Notes: generated from the letters alone by a model not told the origin. Positions 1 through 12,485 are shown, counted from the stretch's first letter. The stretch: DNA of 64,000 nt from Janthinobacterium sp. 67 (GCF_002797895.1 NZ_PGES01000001.1:3658001-3722000), one strand, 5' to 3'. Made by a program: numbers and translations.

Positions 1-546
1 CGACATGGCCGGCAGCACCGGCTTGATGGCGGCCAGGCGGCGCATGATCTGCTGCACCAGATCGTTGCGCATGTCGCGGTACAGCGCCGCTTCCTCGGTT
101 TCCTTGGCCAGCACCTGCCTGTCGTCGAAGGTGATAGGACGCACGAGGCTGATGGTCGTCGGCGCCAGCAACTGGTTGCCGGCCTTGTCCAACACGCGGA
201 AATTGATCGAATAACCGAGCTGGTACTCTTGCACGCGACCGCTCGTGTTCAGGGACAGAATGGTCTTGGTACGATTCCTCTCCGGATCGGTGAGCACCTC
301 GAGGACGGCGTCGGCGCCATCCTTGGTATTGACCACCTCCGTGCTGCCAATGGCGCGAATATAGCGCTTCAGGCCGATCGCCAGCGGCGACGAGTCGGGC
401 AAGCCGATGTACATCGTCGCGAACGGCAGCATGAAACTGCCGTTCGAACCGCGCAAGTGAAAGCCGCAGGCCGACAGCAAAACGGTCAGGCCCAGCGCCA
501 GCACGGCGCGGCGGCCCAACAGCGATACTTGAGAGGAAGTCGTCAT
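1..546 (-). CDS. lptE: LPS-assembly lipoprotein LptE (partial, 3' end outside window)
   Basis: Reading the minus strand from an ATG at 546 gives about 182 codons that run off the left edge, so the C-terminus is missing. The start shows a lipoprotein signal with a hydrophobic stretch and lipobox LSAC (Cys27), followed by GFHLRGS, typical of LptE. In the family this outer-membrane lipoprotein plugs the LptD barrel and delivers LPS to the cell surface. The start codon lies two bases past the leuS stop, so the two genes are co-transcribed, the usual leuS-lptE order in proteobacteria. The family call rests on signal, motif and neighbour together. Confidence 0.88.
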   Translation of the reverse strand, partial: MTTSSQVSLLGRRAVLALGLTVLLSACGFHLRGSNGSFMLPFATMYIGLPDSSPLAIGLKRYIRAIGSTEVVNTKDGADAVLEVLTDPERNRTKTILSLNTSGRVQEYQLGYSINFRVLDKAGNQLLAPTTISLVRPITFDDRQVLAKETEEAALYRDMRNDLVQQIMRRLAAIKPVLPAMS

Positions 547-548
547 GA

Positions 549-3311
<2,763 letters not shown>

Positions 3312-3361
3312 TTATGCTGTGTAAGATATACGCAATCTTGTTCTTTGCATCAACGCCGGCC

Positions 3362-4126
3362 ATGATCGTCTACCAGGAATATCCGCCCCTCCCCGCCCTG
3401 CGGCCCTGGCTGGACTGCGTCTGGACGTGCCGCGTGCAGACGGGCGCCACGCCCTTCACGCACCAGGTCTTGCCCGACAATTGCATCGACATCCTGTGCC
3501 AGGACCAGCAGGACGCCAGCTTTGCCGTCGGCATGATGACGGCGCCGATTGCCGTCGTCAGCCAGGGCCTCGTGCAGACGGTGGCGGCCCGCTTCAAGCC
3601 GGGCGCGGCGGCACGCTTCTTCCAGCTGCCCTTGTGCGAACTCAACGATGGCCGCACGGGATTGCAGCAGCTGTGGGGCCGCGATCTGGCGGCACGTCTG
3701 GCTGACGCGCTGTGGAGCGAGCCCCTGAGCAATGCGCAACGAGTTTCCATTTTGCAAGATTATCTGCTGCTGCGCCTGCGCGCCGCGCCGCCATGGCGCC
3801 AGGCCGGCGCGGCCGAACATGCCATCGCCGCCATCGAGGCGGCATCGGGGCAGGTGCGCGTGGATGGACTGGCACGGCAGCTGGGCGTGTCGCGCCAGCA
3901 CCTGGCGCTGCAATTTCGCCAGCAAGTGGGCATCAGCCCGAAGCTGTTTGCCCGCATCTGCCGTTTTCGCGCGGCCAGCAAGGGACTGGCAAGCCTGGCG
4001 GGACAGCAGGATTGGGCGCAAGTGGCCTTGCAATATGGTTATTTCGACCAGTCGCACCTGATCCACGACTTCCAGGATTTCGCCCGCAGTTCGCCCGAGG
4101 CGTGGCTGGCGGGCCGGCGCTTGTAA
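3362..4126 (+). CDS. AraC-family transcriptional regulator
   Basis: About 254 residues from the ATG at 3362 (MIVYQEYPP); the frame is open further upstream but that part is low-complexity and not family-like. The N-terminal part (about 1-145) resembles the uncharacterised sensor half of AraC regulators that begin with a PxxLRPW motif. The C-terminal part (about 155-250) has the two helix-turn-helix units of AraC proteins (VDGLARQLGVSRQHLALQFRQ, then YGYFDQSHLIHDFQDF). It lies 76 bases before a VOC-family gene on the same strand, which is the most likely target or partner. No ligand can be named. Confidence 0.85.
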   Translation: MIVYQEYPPLPALRPWLDCVWTCRVQTGATPFTHQVLPDNCIDILCQDQQDASFAVGMMTAPIAVVSQGLVQTVAARFKPGAAARFFQLPLCELNDGRTGLQQLWGRDLAARLADALWSEPLSNAQRVSILQDYLLLRLRAAPPWRQAGAAEHAIAAIEAASGQVRVDGLARQLGVSRQHLALQFRQQVGISPKLFARICRFRAASKGLASLAGQQDWAQVALQYGYFDQSHLIHDFQDFARSSPEAWLAGRRL

Positions 4127-4202
4127 GTACCTTCCATTTTTACAATCACGCGCCGCGCGCCGGTGGCATGATGACCTTCTCTTCATTCATCAGGAGCACA
4201 AC

Positions 4203-4568
4203 ATGATCAAGGGTTTACGCACCGTCACCTATCCCGTCCCCGACCTGGACCAGGCCAAAGCCTGGTACAGCCAGGTATTCAATACCGCTCCGTATTTCGA
4301 CCAGCCCTTCTACGTCGGCTTTGCCATCGGCGGCTTCGAGCTGGGCTTGCTGCCGGATGGCCAGCCGGGCACGCAGGGCAGCGTGACGTACTGGGGCGTG
4401 GAAGGCATCGAGCAGGAAGTCGAGCGCATCGTGGCGCTGGGCGGCAGCCTGCACCATCCGATCACGGACGTGGGCGACGGCATCCGCACGGTGGAATTGC
4501 TCGACCCTTTCGGCAACCAGATCGGCCTGATCGACAATCCCCATTTCGATACCAGCAAAGTCGTCTAA
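4203..4568 (+). CDS. VOC-family (glyoxalase/bleomycin-resistance fold) protein
   Basis: A 121-residue protein, one typical VOC domain built of two beta-alpha-beta-beta-beta repeats. The start (RTVTYPVPDLDQAKAWY) and end (ELLDPFGNQIGLIDNP) are standard VOC signatures. Members bind a metal and act on small ketoaldehydes, aromatics or antibiotics; nothing here decides the substrate. A good ribosome site (AGGAG) precedes the ATG. The gene follows the AraC regulator and its stop codon overlaps the stop of the convergent LysR gene by four bases. Confidence 0.85.
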   Translation: MIKGLRTVTYPVPDLDQAKAWYSQVFNTAPYFDQPFYVGFAIGGFELGLLPDGQPGTQGSVTYWGVEGIEQEVERIVALGGSLHHPITDVGDGIRTVELLDPFGNQIGLIDNPHFDTSKVV

Positions 4569-5461
4569 GCGGCTTCACCTTGCAGCCAGACGCGGAACTG
4601 CTGCAAGGCCAGTTTCTCGTGCGCCGCCTCGGGCGTGATCAGGTAATACGCGCGCTGGCCACGCAGTGGGCGCTCGCATGCGATGCGCAATTCGCCACGC
4701 GCCAGTTCCGCCTCGACCAGCATACGCGGCAGCAAGACCACGCCCTGCCCCTGCACGGCCGCCATGGCCAGCATGGAAAACAGCTCATAACGGGCGCCAT
4801 AGCGCGCCTCTTCCCCATCGACCTGCATGGCGTCAAACCACTGGCGCCAGGCGCCCGGACGCGTACTTTGCTGCAACAAGGTCAGTTCCAGCAAATCCTG
4901 CGGCTGCCAGGCGCTGCGCGCCGCCAGCAGGCGGGGGCTGGCGACGGGTACGATTTCTTCATGCATGAGCAAGGTGGCGCGCGTGCCGGGCCAGCGCGCC
5001 AGCTGCTCGGGCGTGCCCGCGTACAGGGCGCCGTCGTATTCCGTATCGGCAAACATGAACGGTTTCGTGTAGGCATCGATGTGCACGACGATATCCGGCT
5101 GCAAGCCCGCCAGCGACGACAGCCGCGGCATCAGCCAGCGCGTGGCAAACGTGGGCACCGAGGCCAGCTGCAAGGCGCCGCCACCGCCCTGGCGCGCCAT
5201 GGTGTCGAGCGTGTCGCGCTCGAGGCCATCAAGGCGGGCCGCGATCTGCCGCGCATACGCGGCGCCGGCGCTGGTCAGCAGTACGCCGTGGCGCGTGCGC
5301 TGGAACAGCTGCACGCCAAGAAAGCTTTCCAGGGACGATATCTGCCGCGACACGGCGCTTTGCGTCAGCGACAATTCGCGCGCCGCATGCGTGTAGCTCT
5401 GGTGGCGGGCGGCCGCCTCGAAGCAGTTCAGGGCTTGCAGCATGGGAATTTTGCGTGACAT
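4565..5461 (-). CDS. gcdR: LysR-family regulator, probable glutarate catabolism regulator
   Basis: About 298 residues from the ATG at 5461 ([20 protein letters not shown]), a normal LysR length; earlier in-frame codons to 5596 lie in the intergenic region and are not LysR-like. N-terminal winged helix-turn-helix ([23 protein letters not shown]) of the GcvA/AmpR type, then a substrate-binding effector domain. It is divergent from gcdH and the CoA-transferase gene, the same arrangement as the GcdR regulator of glutarate breakdown in pseudomonads. A perfect T-N11-A palindrome sits in the shared region at 5504-5518. The LysR family is certain; the specific role is inferred from context. Confidence 0.82.
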   Translation of the reverse strand: MSRKIPMLQALNCFEAAARHQSYTHAARELSLTQSAVSRQISSLESFLGVQLFQRTRHGVLLTSAGAAYARQIAARLDGLERDTLDTMARQGGGGALQLASVPTFATRWLMPRLSSLAGLQPDIVVHIDAYTKPFMFADTEYDGALYAGTPEQLARWPGTRATLLMHEEIVPVASPRLLAARSAWQPQDLLELTLLQQSTRPGAWRQWFDAMQVDGEEARYGARYELFSMLAMAAVQGQGVVLLPRMLVEAELARGELRIACERPLRGQRAYYLITPEAAHEKLALQQFRVWLQGEAA

Positions 5462-5503
5462 GGGGTATCCGGCCGGCGAAAAGATCTTAGTATGCCGCAA
5501 GAT

Positions 5504-5518
5504 ATGCGCAACACGCAT
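5504..5518. promoter_or_regulatory. LysR-type T-N11-A operator candidate
   Basis: ATGCGCAACACGCAT is a perfect inverted repeat (ATGCG/CGCAT, 5-nt spacer) and meets the T-N11-A rule for LysR recognition sites. It lies between the divergent LysR gene and gcdH, where an autoregulatory and activating site would be expected. Confidence 0.55.
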
Positions 5519-5620
5519 GTCTGGGTGCGAAAAAATCGTTTGCGCAAGGCTAGGCAAAAACCTACCATGAGCCATATTCAATCTTGCGCCGATCACCGGC
5601 GCTCACCTGCGAGGCCTGTG

Positions 5621-6802
5621 ATGAGCAAAACCGTATTCGACTGGAATTCCCCCCTGCTGCTGGAAGAACAACTGACGGGCGACGAACGCGCCGTGCTGGA
5701 AGCGGCCCGCGACTATTGCCAGGGCAGCCTGGTGCCGCGCGTGCTCGAATCGTTCCGCCACGGCCGCACGGATGCGGCCATCTTCCGCGAAATGGGCGAG
5801 CTGGGCTTGCTGGGCACGACCATACCCGAAGAATACGGCGGCGCCGGCCTGAACTATGTCTGCTACGGCCTGGCCGCGCGCGAAGTCGAGCGCGTCGATT
5901 CGGGCTACCGCTCGATGATGAGCGTGCAATCGTCCTTGGTGATGGTGCCGATCAATGCCTTCGGCAACGAAGAAACCAAACAGAAATACCTGCCGAAACT
6001 GGCGACGGGCGAATTCATCGGCTGCTTCGGCCTGACGGAACCGAACCACGGCTCCGACCCTGGCAGCATGGTCACGCGCGCCCGCAAGGTGCCGGGCGGC
6101 TACAGTATCTCCGGCGCCAAGATGTGGATCACCAACAGCCCGATCGCCGACGTGTTCGTCGTCTGGGCCAAGGACGATGAAGGCGCGATCCGCGGCTTCG
6201 TGCTGGAAAAAGGCTGGAAAGGCCTGTCGGCGCCGGAAATCCACGGCAAGGTCGGCTTGCGCACCAGCATCACCGGCGAAATCGTCATGGATGAAGTGTT
6301 CTGCCCGGAAGAAAACGCCTTCCCCGACGTGCGCGGCTTGAAAGGCCCGTTCACTTGCCTGAACAGCGCCCGCTACGGCATCGCCTGGGGCGCGCTGGGC
6401 GCGGCCGAAGACTGCTACCTGAAAGCCCGTCAGTACACGATGGATCGCCAGCAATTCGGCCGTCCGCTGGCCGCGAACCAGCTGGTGCAAAAGAAACTGG
6501 CCGACATGCTGACGGAAATCACCATGGGCTTGCAGGGCTGCTTGCGCCTGGGCCGCATGAAGGATGAAGGTTCGGCCGCCGTGGAAATCACCTCCATCAT
6601 GAAGCGCAACAGCTGCGGCAAAGCACTGGACATTGCCCGCATGGCGCGCGACATGATGGGTGGCAACGGCATTTCCGACGAGTTCGGCGTCATCCGCCAC
6701 CTGGTCAATCTGGAAGTGGTCAACACCTACGAAGGCACGCACGACGTGCACGCGCTGATCATCGGCCGCGCCATCACCGGCATCGCCGCCTTCAGCAACT
6801 GA
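5621..6802 (+). CDS. gcdH: Glutaryl-CoA dehydrogenase
   Basis: FAD-dependent acyl-CoA dehydrogenase of 393 residues from the ATG at 5621 ([11 protein letters not shown]). The family converts glutaryl-CoA to crotonyl-CoA with oxidation and decarboxylation, at the end of lysine/tryptophan breakdown. Diagnostic stretches: [15 protein letters not shown], the flavin/substrate region, [17 protein letters not shown], and the catalytic glutamate in [10 protein letters not shown] near residue 370. The GcdH branch is clear from the spacing and the [13 protein letters not shown] segment. The stop overlaps the start of the next gene (ATGA), so translation is probably coupled with the CoA-transferase. Confidence 0.93.
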   Translation: MSKTVFDWNSPLLLEEQLTGDERAVLEAARDYCQGSLVPRVLESFRHGRTDAAIFREMGELGLLGTTIPEEYGGAGLNYVCYGLAAREVERVDSGYRSMMSVQSSLVMVPINAFGNEETKQKYLPKLATGEFIGCFGLTEPNHGSDPGSMVTRARKVPGGYSISGAKMWITNSPIADVFVVWAKDDEGAIRGFVLEKGWKGLSAPEIHGKVGLRTSITGEIVMDEVFCPEENAFPDVRGLKGPFTCLNSARYGIAWGALGAAEDCYLKARQYTMDRQQFGRPLAANQLVQKKLADMLTEITMGLQGCLRLGRMKDEGSAAVEITSIMKRNSCGKALDIARMARDMMGGNGISDEFGVIRHLVNLEVVNTYEGTHDVHALIIGRAITGIAAFSN

Positions 6803-8049
6803 TGGACGCCTTCGCCTCCACCCTGCGGCCTGCGCCGTTGACGGGCTTGCGCGTGCTCGACCTGTCGCGCGTGCTGGCCGGCCCGTGGGCCGGGCAAATG
6901 CTGGCCGACCTGGGCGCCGACGTGGTCAAGGTCGAACAGCCGGGCCGCGGCGACGACACGCGCTCCTGGGGCCCGCCCTACCTGAAAGATGCAGATGGCC
7001 GCGACACGGCCGAGGCGGCCTATTTCCAGTGCGCCAACCGCAACAAGCGCTCCCTGTGCATCGACCTGGCCGCCCCCGAAGGGCAAGCGCTGGTGCGCAA
7101 GCTGGCTGCCGAATCAGACGTGCTGCTGGAAAATTTCAAATTGGATGGCTTGAAGCAATATGGTTTGGACGCGGCCAGCTTGCTGGCGCTCAACCCGCGC
7201 CTCGTCTACTGCTCCATCACGGGCTTCGGCCAGGATGGGCCGTACGCGGCGCGCGCCGGCTATGACTTCCTGATCCAGGGCATGGGCGGCTTGATGAGCA
7301 TCACGGGCGTGCCCGATGGCCAGCCGGGCGCCGGACCGCAAAAAGTGGGCGTGGCGCAGACGGACATCCTGACGGGCCTGTACGCCACCATCGCCGTGCA
7401 GGCGGCGCTGGCCGAACGGGAACGCTCTGGCCTGGGCCAGCATATCGACCTGGCCTTGCTCGACGTGCAAGTGGCGGCGCTGGGCAACCAGGCGGCCAAC
7501 TACCTGTGCGGCGGCAAGGTGCCGCAGCGCATGGGCAATGCCCATCCGAACATCGTGCCCTACCAGGATTTCCCCACGGCCGATGGCGACATGATTCTGG
7601 CGATCGGCAACGATGGGCAGTTTTCGCGCTTTTGCGCCGTCGCCGGCCACCCGGAATGGGCGCAGGACGAACGCTTCGCCACCAATCCGCAGCGCGTGGC
7701 GCACCGGGCCATCCTGATCCCCTTGATGCGCCAGACCACGGTCATGCGCACGACGGCCGAGTGGATCAGCGCGTTCGAGGCGCAAGCCGTGCCCTGCGGT
7801 CCCGTCAACCGCATCGACCAAGTCTTTGCCGACCCGCAAGTGGTGGCGCGTGGCTTGAAAGTGGAGATGCCGCATCCGACGGCGGGCACGGTGGCGCTGG
7901 TGGCCAATCCCGTGCGCCTCTCAAGCTCGCCGGTGCAATACCGCTTGCCGCCGCCATTGCTGGGGCAGCATACGCAGGAAGTGCTGCAGCAGTGGCTGGG
8001 ATTGGACAGTGCGGAAATTGACGGCTTGCGCGAGCGCAAGGTGGTGTAA
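6802..8049 (+). CDS. gcdG: CaiB/BaiF-family CoA-transferase, probable glutarate CoA-transferase
   Basis: A class III CoA-transferase of 415 residues. Motifs: LRVLDLSRVLAGPWAGQMLADLGADVVKVE at the N-terminus with the conserved catalytic aspartate region (GYDFLIQGMGG, about 155). These enzymes move CoA between carboxylic acids. Coupled by ATGA overlap to gcdH and facing a LysR regulator, it is best read as the enzyme that activates glutarate to glutaryl-CoA (equivalent to GcdG or mammalian SUGCT). Family certain; substrate inferred from the operon. Confidence 0.85.
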   Translation: MDAFASTLRPAPLTGLRVLDLSRVLAGPWAGQMLADLGADVVKVEQPGRGDDTRSWGPPYLKDADGRDTAEAAYFQCANRNKRSLCIDLAAPEGQALVRKLAAESDVLLENFKLDGLKQYGLDAASLLALNPRLVYCSITGFGQDGPYAARAGYDFLIQGMGGLMSITGVPDGQPGAGPQKVGVAQTDILTGLYATIAVQAALAERERSGLGQHIDLALLDVQVAALGNQAANYLCGGKVPQRMGNAHPNIVPYQDFPTADGDMILAIGNDGQFSRFCAVAGHPEWAQDERFATNPQRVAHRAILIPLMRQTTVMRTTAEWISAFEAQAVPCGPVNRIDQVFADPQVVARGLKVEMPHPTAGTVALVANPVRLSSSPVQYRLPPPLLGQHTQEVLQQWLGLDSAEIDGLRERKVV

Positions 8050-8066
8050 ACGTTGGTCGCCTGGAC

Positions 8067-8153
8067 GTAGGTCGGATTAGCGCTTGCGCGTAATCCGACT
8101 TGCACAGCCAACAATGTGTCGGATTACGCGGCGCCGCCGCTAATCCGACCTAC
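8067..8153. repeat. REP-like inverted repeat
   Basis: Outer arms GTAGGTCGGATTAGCG (8067-8082) and CGCTAATCCGACCTAC (8138-8153) are perfect reverse complements; inside them is a second inverted pair, TAATCCGAC/GTCGGATTA. It fills the gap between the convergent CoA-transferase and barstar-like genes. A shorter relative with one base class changed (TAACCCGAC) occurs at 30178-30211, so this is a dispersed palindromic family, which may also act in termination. Confidence 0.75.
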
Positions 8154-8161
8154 GATTCTAT

Positions 8162-8488
8162 TTACTTGAGTACCAGTTTCAACGCCGGCTTTTCGCCATA
8201 ATCGTCATAGCGCTCATTGATGCCGGCGATACAGAACGTGATTTCTTCCAGCAAGTCCGGCACTTGCGCCTTCATGCTTTCTGCGTCCTGCACAACAATC
8301 TCGAGCACTTCGTTCGGTTTCAAACGAAACTGCGTCATGTTTTCATCGTCGCGCAAATAGCTGAGGCAATCGACCCAGGCATCCATGCTGTTGCCGTAGA
8401 ACTCGGGGAAACCGAAGGCTTGCACGCATTGCGCGTGAAAACTCGCTTCGTCGCTGATGTCTTTTCCATTCAGGATGGCAGTGGCCAT
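8162..8488 (-). CDS. Barstar-family protein
   Basis: A 108-residue protein matching the barstar fold: the start (ILNGKDISDEASFHAQCVQAFGFPEFYGNSMDAWVDCLSYL) is the conserved ribonuclease-binding helix region of barstar. In the family it inhibits barnase-type RNases. No barnase gene is nearby; it is the last gene of the bamE-dapB operon, seven bases after dapB, so it is an orphan inhibitor or has another role. Confidence 0.85.
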   Translation of the reverse strand: MATAILNGKDISDEASFHAQCVQAFGFPEFYGNSMDAWVDCLSYLRDDENMTQFRLKPNEVLEIVVQDAESMKAQVPDLLEEITFCIAGINERYDDYGEKPALKLVLK

Positions 8489-8495
8489 ATTTTCC

Positions 8496-9305
8496 TCAGT
8501 TCTTCAGCGACAGCACGTCCTGCATGTCGAACAGGCCGGTCGGCTTGTCGGCCAGGAAACGCGCGGCGCGCAGCGCGCCGTGGGCGTAGGTGACACGGCT
8601 GCTGGACTTGTGGCTGATCTCGATGCGCTCGCCGATGCCGGCAAACAGCACCGTATGGTCGCCCACGATATCGCCGCCGCGGATGGTGGCAAAGCCGATG
8701 GTCGACGGGTCGCGTTCGCCCGTCACGCCTTCGCGGCCGTAGACGGCGCATTCCTTCAAGTCGCGGCCCAGGGCGCCGGCCACCACTTCACCCATTTGCA
8801 GGGCCGTGCCCGACGGCGCATCGACCTTGTGGCGGTGATGCGCTTCGATGATTTCAATGTCATAGCCTTCGGACAGGCTTTTCGCGGCCAGTTCCAGCAG
8901 CTTCATGGTGACATTCACGCCCACGCTCATGTTCGGCGCGAACATGATGGCCGTCTTTTCGGCGGCGGCGGCAATGGCGGCCTTGCCAGCGTCATCGAAA
9001 CCGGTGGTGCCGATGATCATCTTGATGCCGTGCTCGGCGCAATACGCCAGGTGCTGCAAAGTGCCTTCGGGGCGCGTGAAGTCGATCAGGTAATCGGCGC
9101 CGGCCAGGCCGGTAGCCAGGTCGGACTCGATCAGCACGCCGGCAGGCTTGCCGAGGAAGGCGGCGGCATCCTGGCCGACGGATGGCGAACCGGCACGGTC
9201 GAGCGCGCCGGCCAGCACGGCGTCGGGCGCGTTGCTGACGGCTTCGATCAGGATATGGCCCATGCGGCCGCTGGCGCCAGCGATGGCAATTTTCAGTTCA
9301 GTCAT
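8496..9305 (-). CDS. dapB: 4-hydroxy-tetrahydrodipicolinate reductase
   Basis: A 269-residue cytoplasmic enzyme of lysine and diaminopimelate synthesis that reduces the DapA product with NAD(P)H. It has the Rossmann nucleotide loop GASGRMG (residues 10-16), the active-site segment [15 protein letters not shown] with the catalytic His/Lys, and normal length. It sits between bamE and the barstar-like gene, all on the minus strand with short gaps. Confidence 0.96.
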   Translation of the reverse strand: MTELKIAIAGASGRMGHILIEAVSNAPDAVLAGALDRAGSPSVGQDAAAFLGKPAGVLIESDLATGLAGADYLIDFTRPEGTLQHLAYCAEHGIKMIIGTTGFDDAGKAAIAAAAEKTAIMFAPNMSVGVNVTMKLLELAAKSLSEGYDIEIIEAHHRHKVDAPSGTALQMGEVVAGALGRDLKECAVYGREGVTGERDPSTIGFATIRGGDIVGDHTVLFAGIGERIEISHKSSSRVTYAHGALRAARFLADKPTGLFDMQDVLSLKN

Positions 9306-9323
9306 TTTATTCTCTACAGCAAC

Positions 9324-10037
9324 TTATTTGGTGGGTTCGGCAGCAGGTGCAGGTGCGGGCTCGGCGGCAGGCGCCGTTGCGGGTGCGGGCGCAACGTCAG
9401 GCTTGCTCACAGGAATGGCAGGGGCGGCATCGGCCGGCACCGGCACGGCGCTTGGCGCCACGGGCGATGGAACGACGGCGGCAGGCACGTCGGCCTTGGC
9501 AACCTTGGCAAATGGCGACGGACCGGCGATACGGTCGATGTATTCTTTCTCCGTCGGCAAGTTGCCGCCTTCGAAACGTTCCACTTTGCCATCCTTGCCG
9601 AAGTACACGACCACGCGGCTGCTGGTGGTTTCGCCACTGCCCCGGGCCAGGCGGAATGGGTAATCCCAGCGGTCGGCATGGAAGATATCGGTCAGCAGCG
9701 AGGTGCCGAGGACGAAACGCACCTGGTCGCGCGTCATGCCCACTTTCAACTGGGCCAGCATCTCTTCGGAGACAAAGTTGCCTTGTTGAATGTCAGGACG
9801 GTAGGGCGAGAAAAACCACATGAATTTTTGCAGCGGCGTGATGGTGGTCGTTTGTGCGCCCTGTTCGGGAACCACTTCCTTGCCTTCTTTTTGAGCAGCT
9901 GCCGGCTTTTCGCCAAGAATGCCACGGCTGGCGCAGCCGGACATGGCCAGCGCGACACACACCATGCCTGCCACGACTGGTGCTCGGAATGAAATACGGT
10001 GCCAGAGAGATGGCAATACAGCCGGTGTTACGCGCAT
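9324..10037 (-). CDS. bamE: Outer membrane assembly lipoprotein BamE with Ala/Pro-rich tail
   Basis: Start at the ATG at 10037 (MRVTPAV), giving 237 residues. A lipoprotein signal with lipobox MSGC (Cys35) is followed by the SmpA/OmlA domain (FMWFFSPYRPDIQQGNF, VGMTRDQVRFVLGTSLL, DRWDYPF), which belongs to the BAM complex that inserts beta-barrels. The family is usually about 110-180 residues; here a low-complexity Ala/Pro tail of about 80 residues follows the domain, a common betaproteobacterial extension. Divergent from fur, the classic omlA-fur arrangement. Confidence 0.93.
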   Translation of the reverse strand: MRVTPAVLPSLWHRISFRAPVVAGMVCVALAMSGCASRGILGEKPAAAQKEGKEVVPEQGAQTTTITPLQKFMWFFSPYRPDIQQGNFVSEEMLAQLKVGMTRDQVRFVLGTSLLTDIFHADRWDYPFRLARGSGETTSSRVVVYFGKDGKVERFEGGNLPTEKEYIDRIAGPSPFAKVAKADVPAAVVPSPVAPSAVPVPADAAPAIPVSKPDVAPAPATAPAAEPAPAPAAEPTK

Positions 10038-10160
10038 AAATGACCTCAATTTGATGAACAAAACGCCAGGAGTGACCGGCCCGCCAAAAAATGCATATTT
10101 TGGCACTCCCCGACAAAACGCTATATGATAAAGCACCTGACCCACATACGAGCAACAAAC

Positions 10161-10592
10161 ATGAGTAACAATCCTAGTGATCTCAAGGCAAGCGGCCTGA
10201 AAGCCACCCTGCCACGGCTGAAGATACTCGATATCTTCCAGAGTAGCCCGGTACGCCACCTGACCGCGGAAGACGTCTACAAGATTCTGCTGGCCGACAA
10301 TATGGATGTCGGCTTGGCAACTGTCTACCGTGTCCTGACCCAATTCGAACAAGCCGGATTGCTCAACCGCAACCATTTTGAAACCGGCAAGGCGATTTTC
10401 GAACTCAACGAAGGCTCCCACCACGACCACCTGGTGTGCCTCGACTGTGGCCGCGTCGAAGAATTCTTCGACGAAGAGATCGAAATCCGCCAGCAAAAAG
10501 TGGCTGAAGAGCGCGGCTTCAAGATCGCCGAACACGCGCTGGCCATCTACGGCAACTGCACCAAGACGGCTTGCCCGCACAAAACGGCCTGA
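10161..10592 (+). CDS. fur: Ferric uptake regulator Fur
   Basis: A 143-residue Fur protein from the ATG at 10161 ([14 protein letters not shown]). Winged helix with [14 protein letters not shown] as the recognition region, then the metal-binding dimer domain: HHDH (87-90), CxxC-type LVCLDC (Cys93, Cys96), and a C-terminal Cys pair in [11 protein letters not shown]. It represses iron uptake genes when loaded with Fe(II). Likely targets in this window are the Fur-box-like sites before feoA, bfd-tonB and piuC/bfr. Confidence 0.97.
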   Translation: MSNNPSDLKASGLKATLPRLKILDIFQSSPVRHLTAEDVYKILLADNMDVGLATVYRVLTQFEQAGLLNRNHFETGKAIFELNEGSHHDHLVCLDCGRVEEFFDEEIEIRQQKVAEERGFKIAEHALAIYGNCTKTACPHKTA

Positions 10593-10640
10593 CCCAGGCT
10601 TGCCGCTCCCACGGGGCGGCTGGCTTGGCAGGCAGTACGG

Positions 10641-11657
10641 TCAATGATGGCTCAGTGCGTTCGACAGCAACTTGGCCGTAATATCGACAATCGGGATGAC
10701 GCGCTCGTAAGCCATGCGCGTCGGTCCGATCACTCCCAACGTTCCCACGATCTTGCCGTTGACTTCATACGGCGCCGTCACCACGCTCATTTCATCCATC
10801 GGCACGAGCTTCGATTCGCCGCCGATGAAAATCTGCACGCCCGTCGCCTTGCTCGACACGTCGAGCAGCTGCATCAAGCCCGTTTTTTGCTCGAACATGT
10901 CGAACATCTGGCGCAGCGAATGCATATTCGATGACAGATCGCTCACGCTGAGCAAGTTGCGCTCGCCGGAAATCACCATGTCGTCGCTATGGTCGGCCAT
11001 CGCTTCGCTGCCCGCCTCCACGGCAGCCTGCATCAGGCTGCCCATATCGTCGCGCAACTGGCGCAGTTCGCCCTGCAGGCGCACGCGCACGGCGTCGAAC
11101 GACAGGCCGCCATAATTCTGGTTGATGTAGTTAGCCGATTGCACCAGTTGCGCCGGCGTATAGTCGGCCTCCGTCAGCAATAGGCGGTTCTGCACGTCGC
11201 CGCCGGGCGCGACGATGACAAGCAGGATGCGTTTTTCGGACAGGCGCAGAAATTCGATTTGCTGGAACACGGATTCGCGGCGCGGGCTAAGCACGACGCC
11301 GGCAAACTGCGACAGCGACGACAGCATCTGCGCCGCGTTGGCGATGGTCTTTTGCGGCTGCGGCGTCTGCAGGCGCATGCGCGACTCCACCATATGTTCG
11401 TCCATATGCTGGACCGTCAGCAAGGTGTCGACAAAGATGCGGTAGCCGCGCGGCGTGGGGATGCGTCCGGCCGAGGTGTGCGGGCTGGCCACATAGCCGA
11501 GCTCTTCCAGGTCGGCCATGATGTTGCGGATCGTGGCCGGCGACAGGTCGAGGCCGGATATTTTCGACAAGGCGCGCGAACCGACCGGCAGGCCGTCGGC
11601 GATATATCGCTCGACCAGGGCTTTCAGCAGTGTTTGGGCACGTGTATCGAGTTGCAT
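10641..11657 (-). CDS. hrcA: Heat-inducible transcription repressor HrcA
   Basis: A 338-residue HrcA: N-terminal winged helix ([29 protein letters not shown]) and [29 protein letters not shown] are family signatures, followed by the GAF-like and HrcA dimer domains. It represses chaperone operons through CIRCE elements. No CIRCE copy was seen in the 100 bases upstream, so autoregulation by that site is not supported here. Confidence 0.96.
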   Translation of the reverse strand: MQLDTRAQTLLKALVERYIADGLPVGSRALSKISGLDLSPATIRNIMADLEELGYVASPHTSAGRIPTPRGYRIFVDTLLTVQHMDEHMVESRMRLQTPQPQKTIANAAQMLSSLSQFAGVVLSPRRESVFQQIEFLRLSEKRILLVIVAPGGDVQNRLLLTEADYTPAQLVQSANYINQNYGGLSFDAVRVRLQGELRQLRDDMGSLMQAAVEAGSEAMADHSDDMVISGERNLLSVSDLSSNMHSLRQMFDMFEQKTGLMQLLDVSSKATGVQIFIGGESKLVPMDEMSVVTAPYEVNGKIVGTLGVIGPTRMAYERVIPIVDITAKLLSNALSHH

Positions 11658-11759
11658 GGTGTCTTAGTTAAGCAAGTATTTTGTTAAGCAAGCGGCAACG
11701 AAAGCGGCCGAACGTGCATCAACAGCGCCTATTATGCACGTTCGCCCGTCCAGCGGCGA

Positions 11760-12485
11760 TCAATCTTCCAGTTGTCCTTGCAGCCACAGCAGCAATTCAT
11801 CGAAGTTGGCGCAGATGGCGTCGGGCTGCACGCCGGCGGCCAGGTGGGCGTCGCTGCCCTTGCGGTTCATCCACACGGCACGCATGCCCGCCCCTTGCGC
11901 GCCCGTCACGTCGAAGTATAAATCGTCGCCGACATACACAGCTTCATGGGGCGCCACGCCCAACGCGGCGCAGCCGGCCAGGAAGATGCTGGCATCGGGC
12001 TTGGCCACGCCGAAATCGCTGGCGGCAATCGATACCTTGAAATGCTGCGCCAGGCCGATAATTTCAAGATCCGCATTGCCATTCGAAATCGAACCGACCA
12101 GCATGCGCTGGCCCATCCAGGCCAGGCCAGGCAAGACATCGTCATATGGCTGCACGCGATGGCGCGCCGCCATGAACTGCGCGATGGCGCCATCGACGAG
12201 GGCCGGATCCTCGCCCGCCGCCTCGAAGGCGGTCAGCAGGCCCGCGCGGCGCAGCTCGATCAGGTTGCCATGGAAATGCGGTTGTTCATTCAGCATGGCC
12301 AGACGGTGCTGGCGCAGCACCTCGATGGAAAACTGCTGCGCCACCTTGGGCGCATGCGCGGCCAGCCAGTCGTGCAGCAAGGTTTCGGCGGCGGCAATCA
12401 CGGGCGCGATGGGCCACAAGGTATCGTCGAGGTCGAACAGGATGGCCTTGGGCGGCACGGCAGGTTTTACAGGAGCAAGAGACAT
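11760..12485 (-). CDS. HAD-superfamily (IA) hydrolase
   Basis: A 241-residue HAD hydrolase from the ATG at 12485 (MSLAPVK); the frame extends upstream but those residues are not family-like. Motif I FDLDDTLWP supplies the nucleophile aspartate, motif II is SNGN, motif III KPDASIF, motif IV GDDLYFDV. Such enzymes act as small-molecule phosphatases (phosphoglycolate, nucleotides, sugar phosphates); substrate unknown. Transcribed alone, opposite the lipoprotein pair. Confidence 0.88.
   Translation of the reverse strand: MSLAPVKPAVPPKAILFDLDDTLWPIAPVIAAAETLLHDWLAAHAPKVAQQFSIEVLRQHRLAMLNEQPHFHGNLIELRRAGLLTAFEAAGEDPALVDGAIAQFMAARHRVQPYDDVLPGLAWMGQRMLVGSISNGNADLEIIGLAQHFKVSIAASDFGVAKPDASIFLAGCAALGVAPHEAVYVGDDLYFDVTGAQGAGMRAVWMNRKGSDAHLAAGVQPDAICANFDELLLWLQGQLED

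Noticed and set aside
10595..10630. Terminator between fur and hrcA
   Set aside because: A GC-rich hairpin can be drawn but there is no T-run on either strand.
11658..11759. CIRCE element before hrcA
   Set aside because: No TTAGCACTC-N9-GAGTGCTAA or near match is present.
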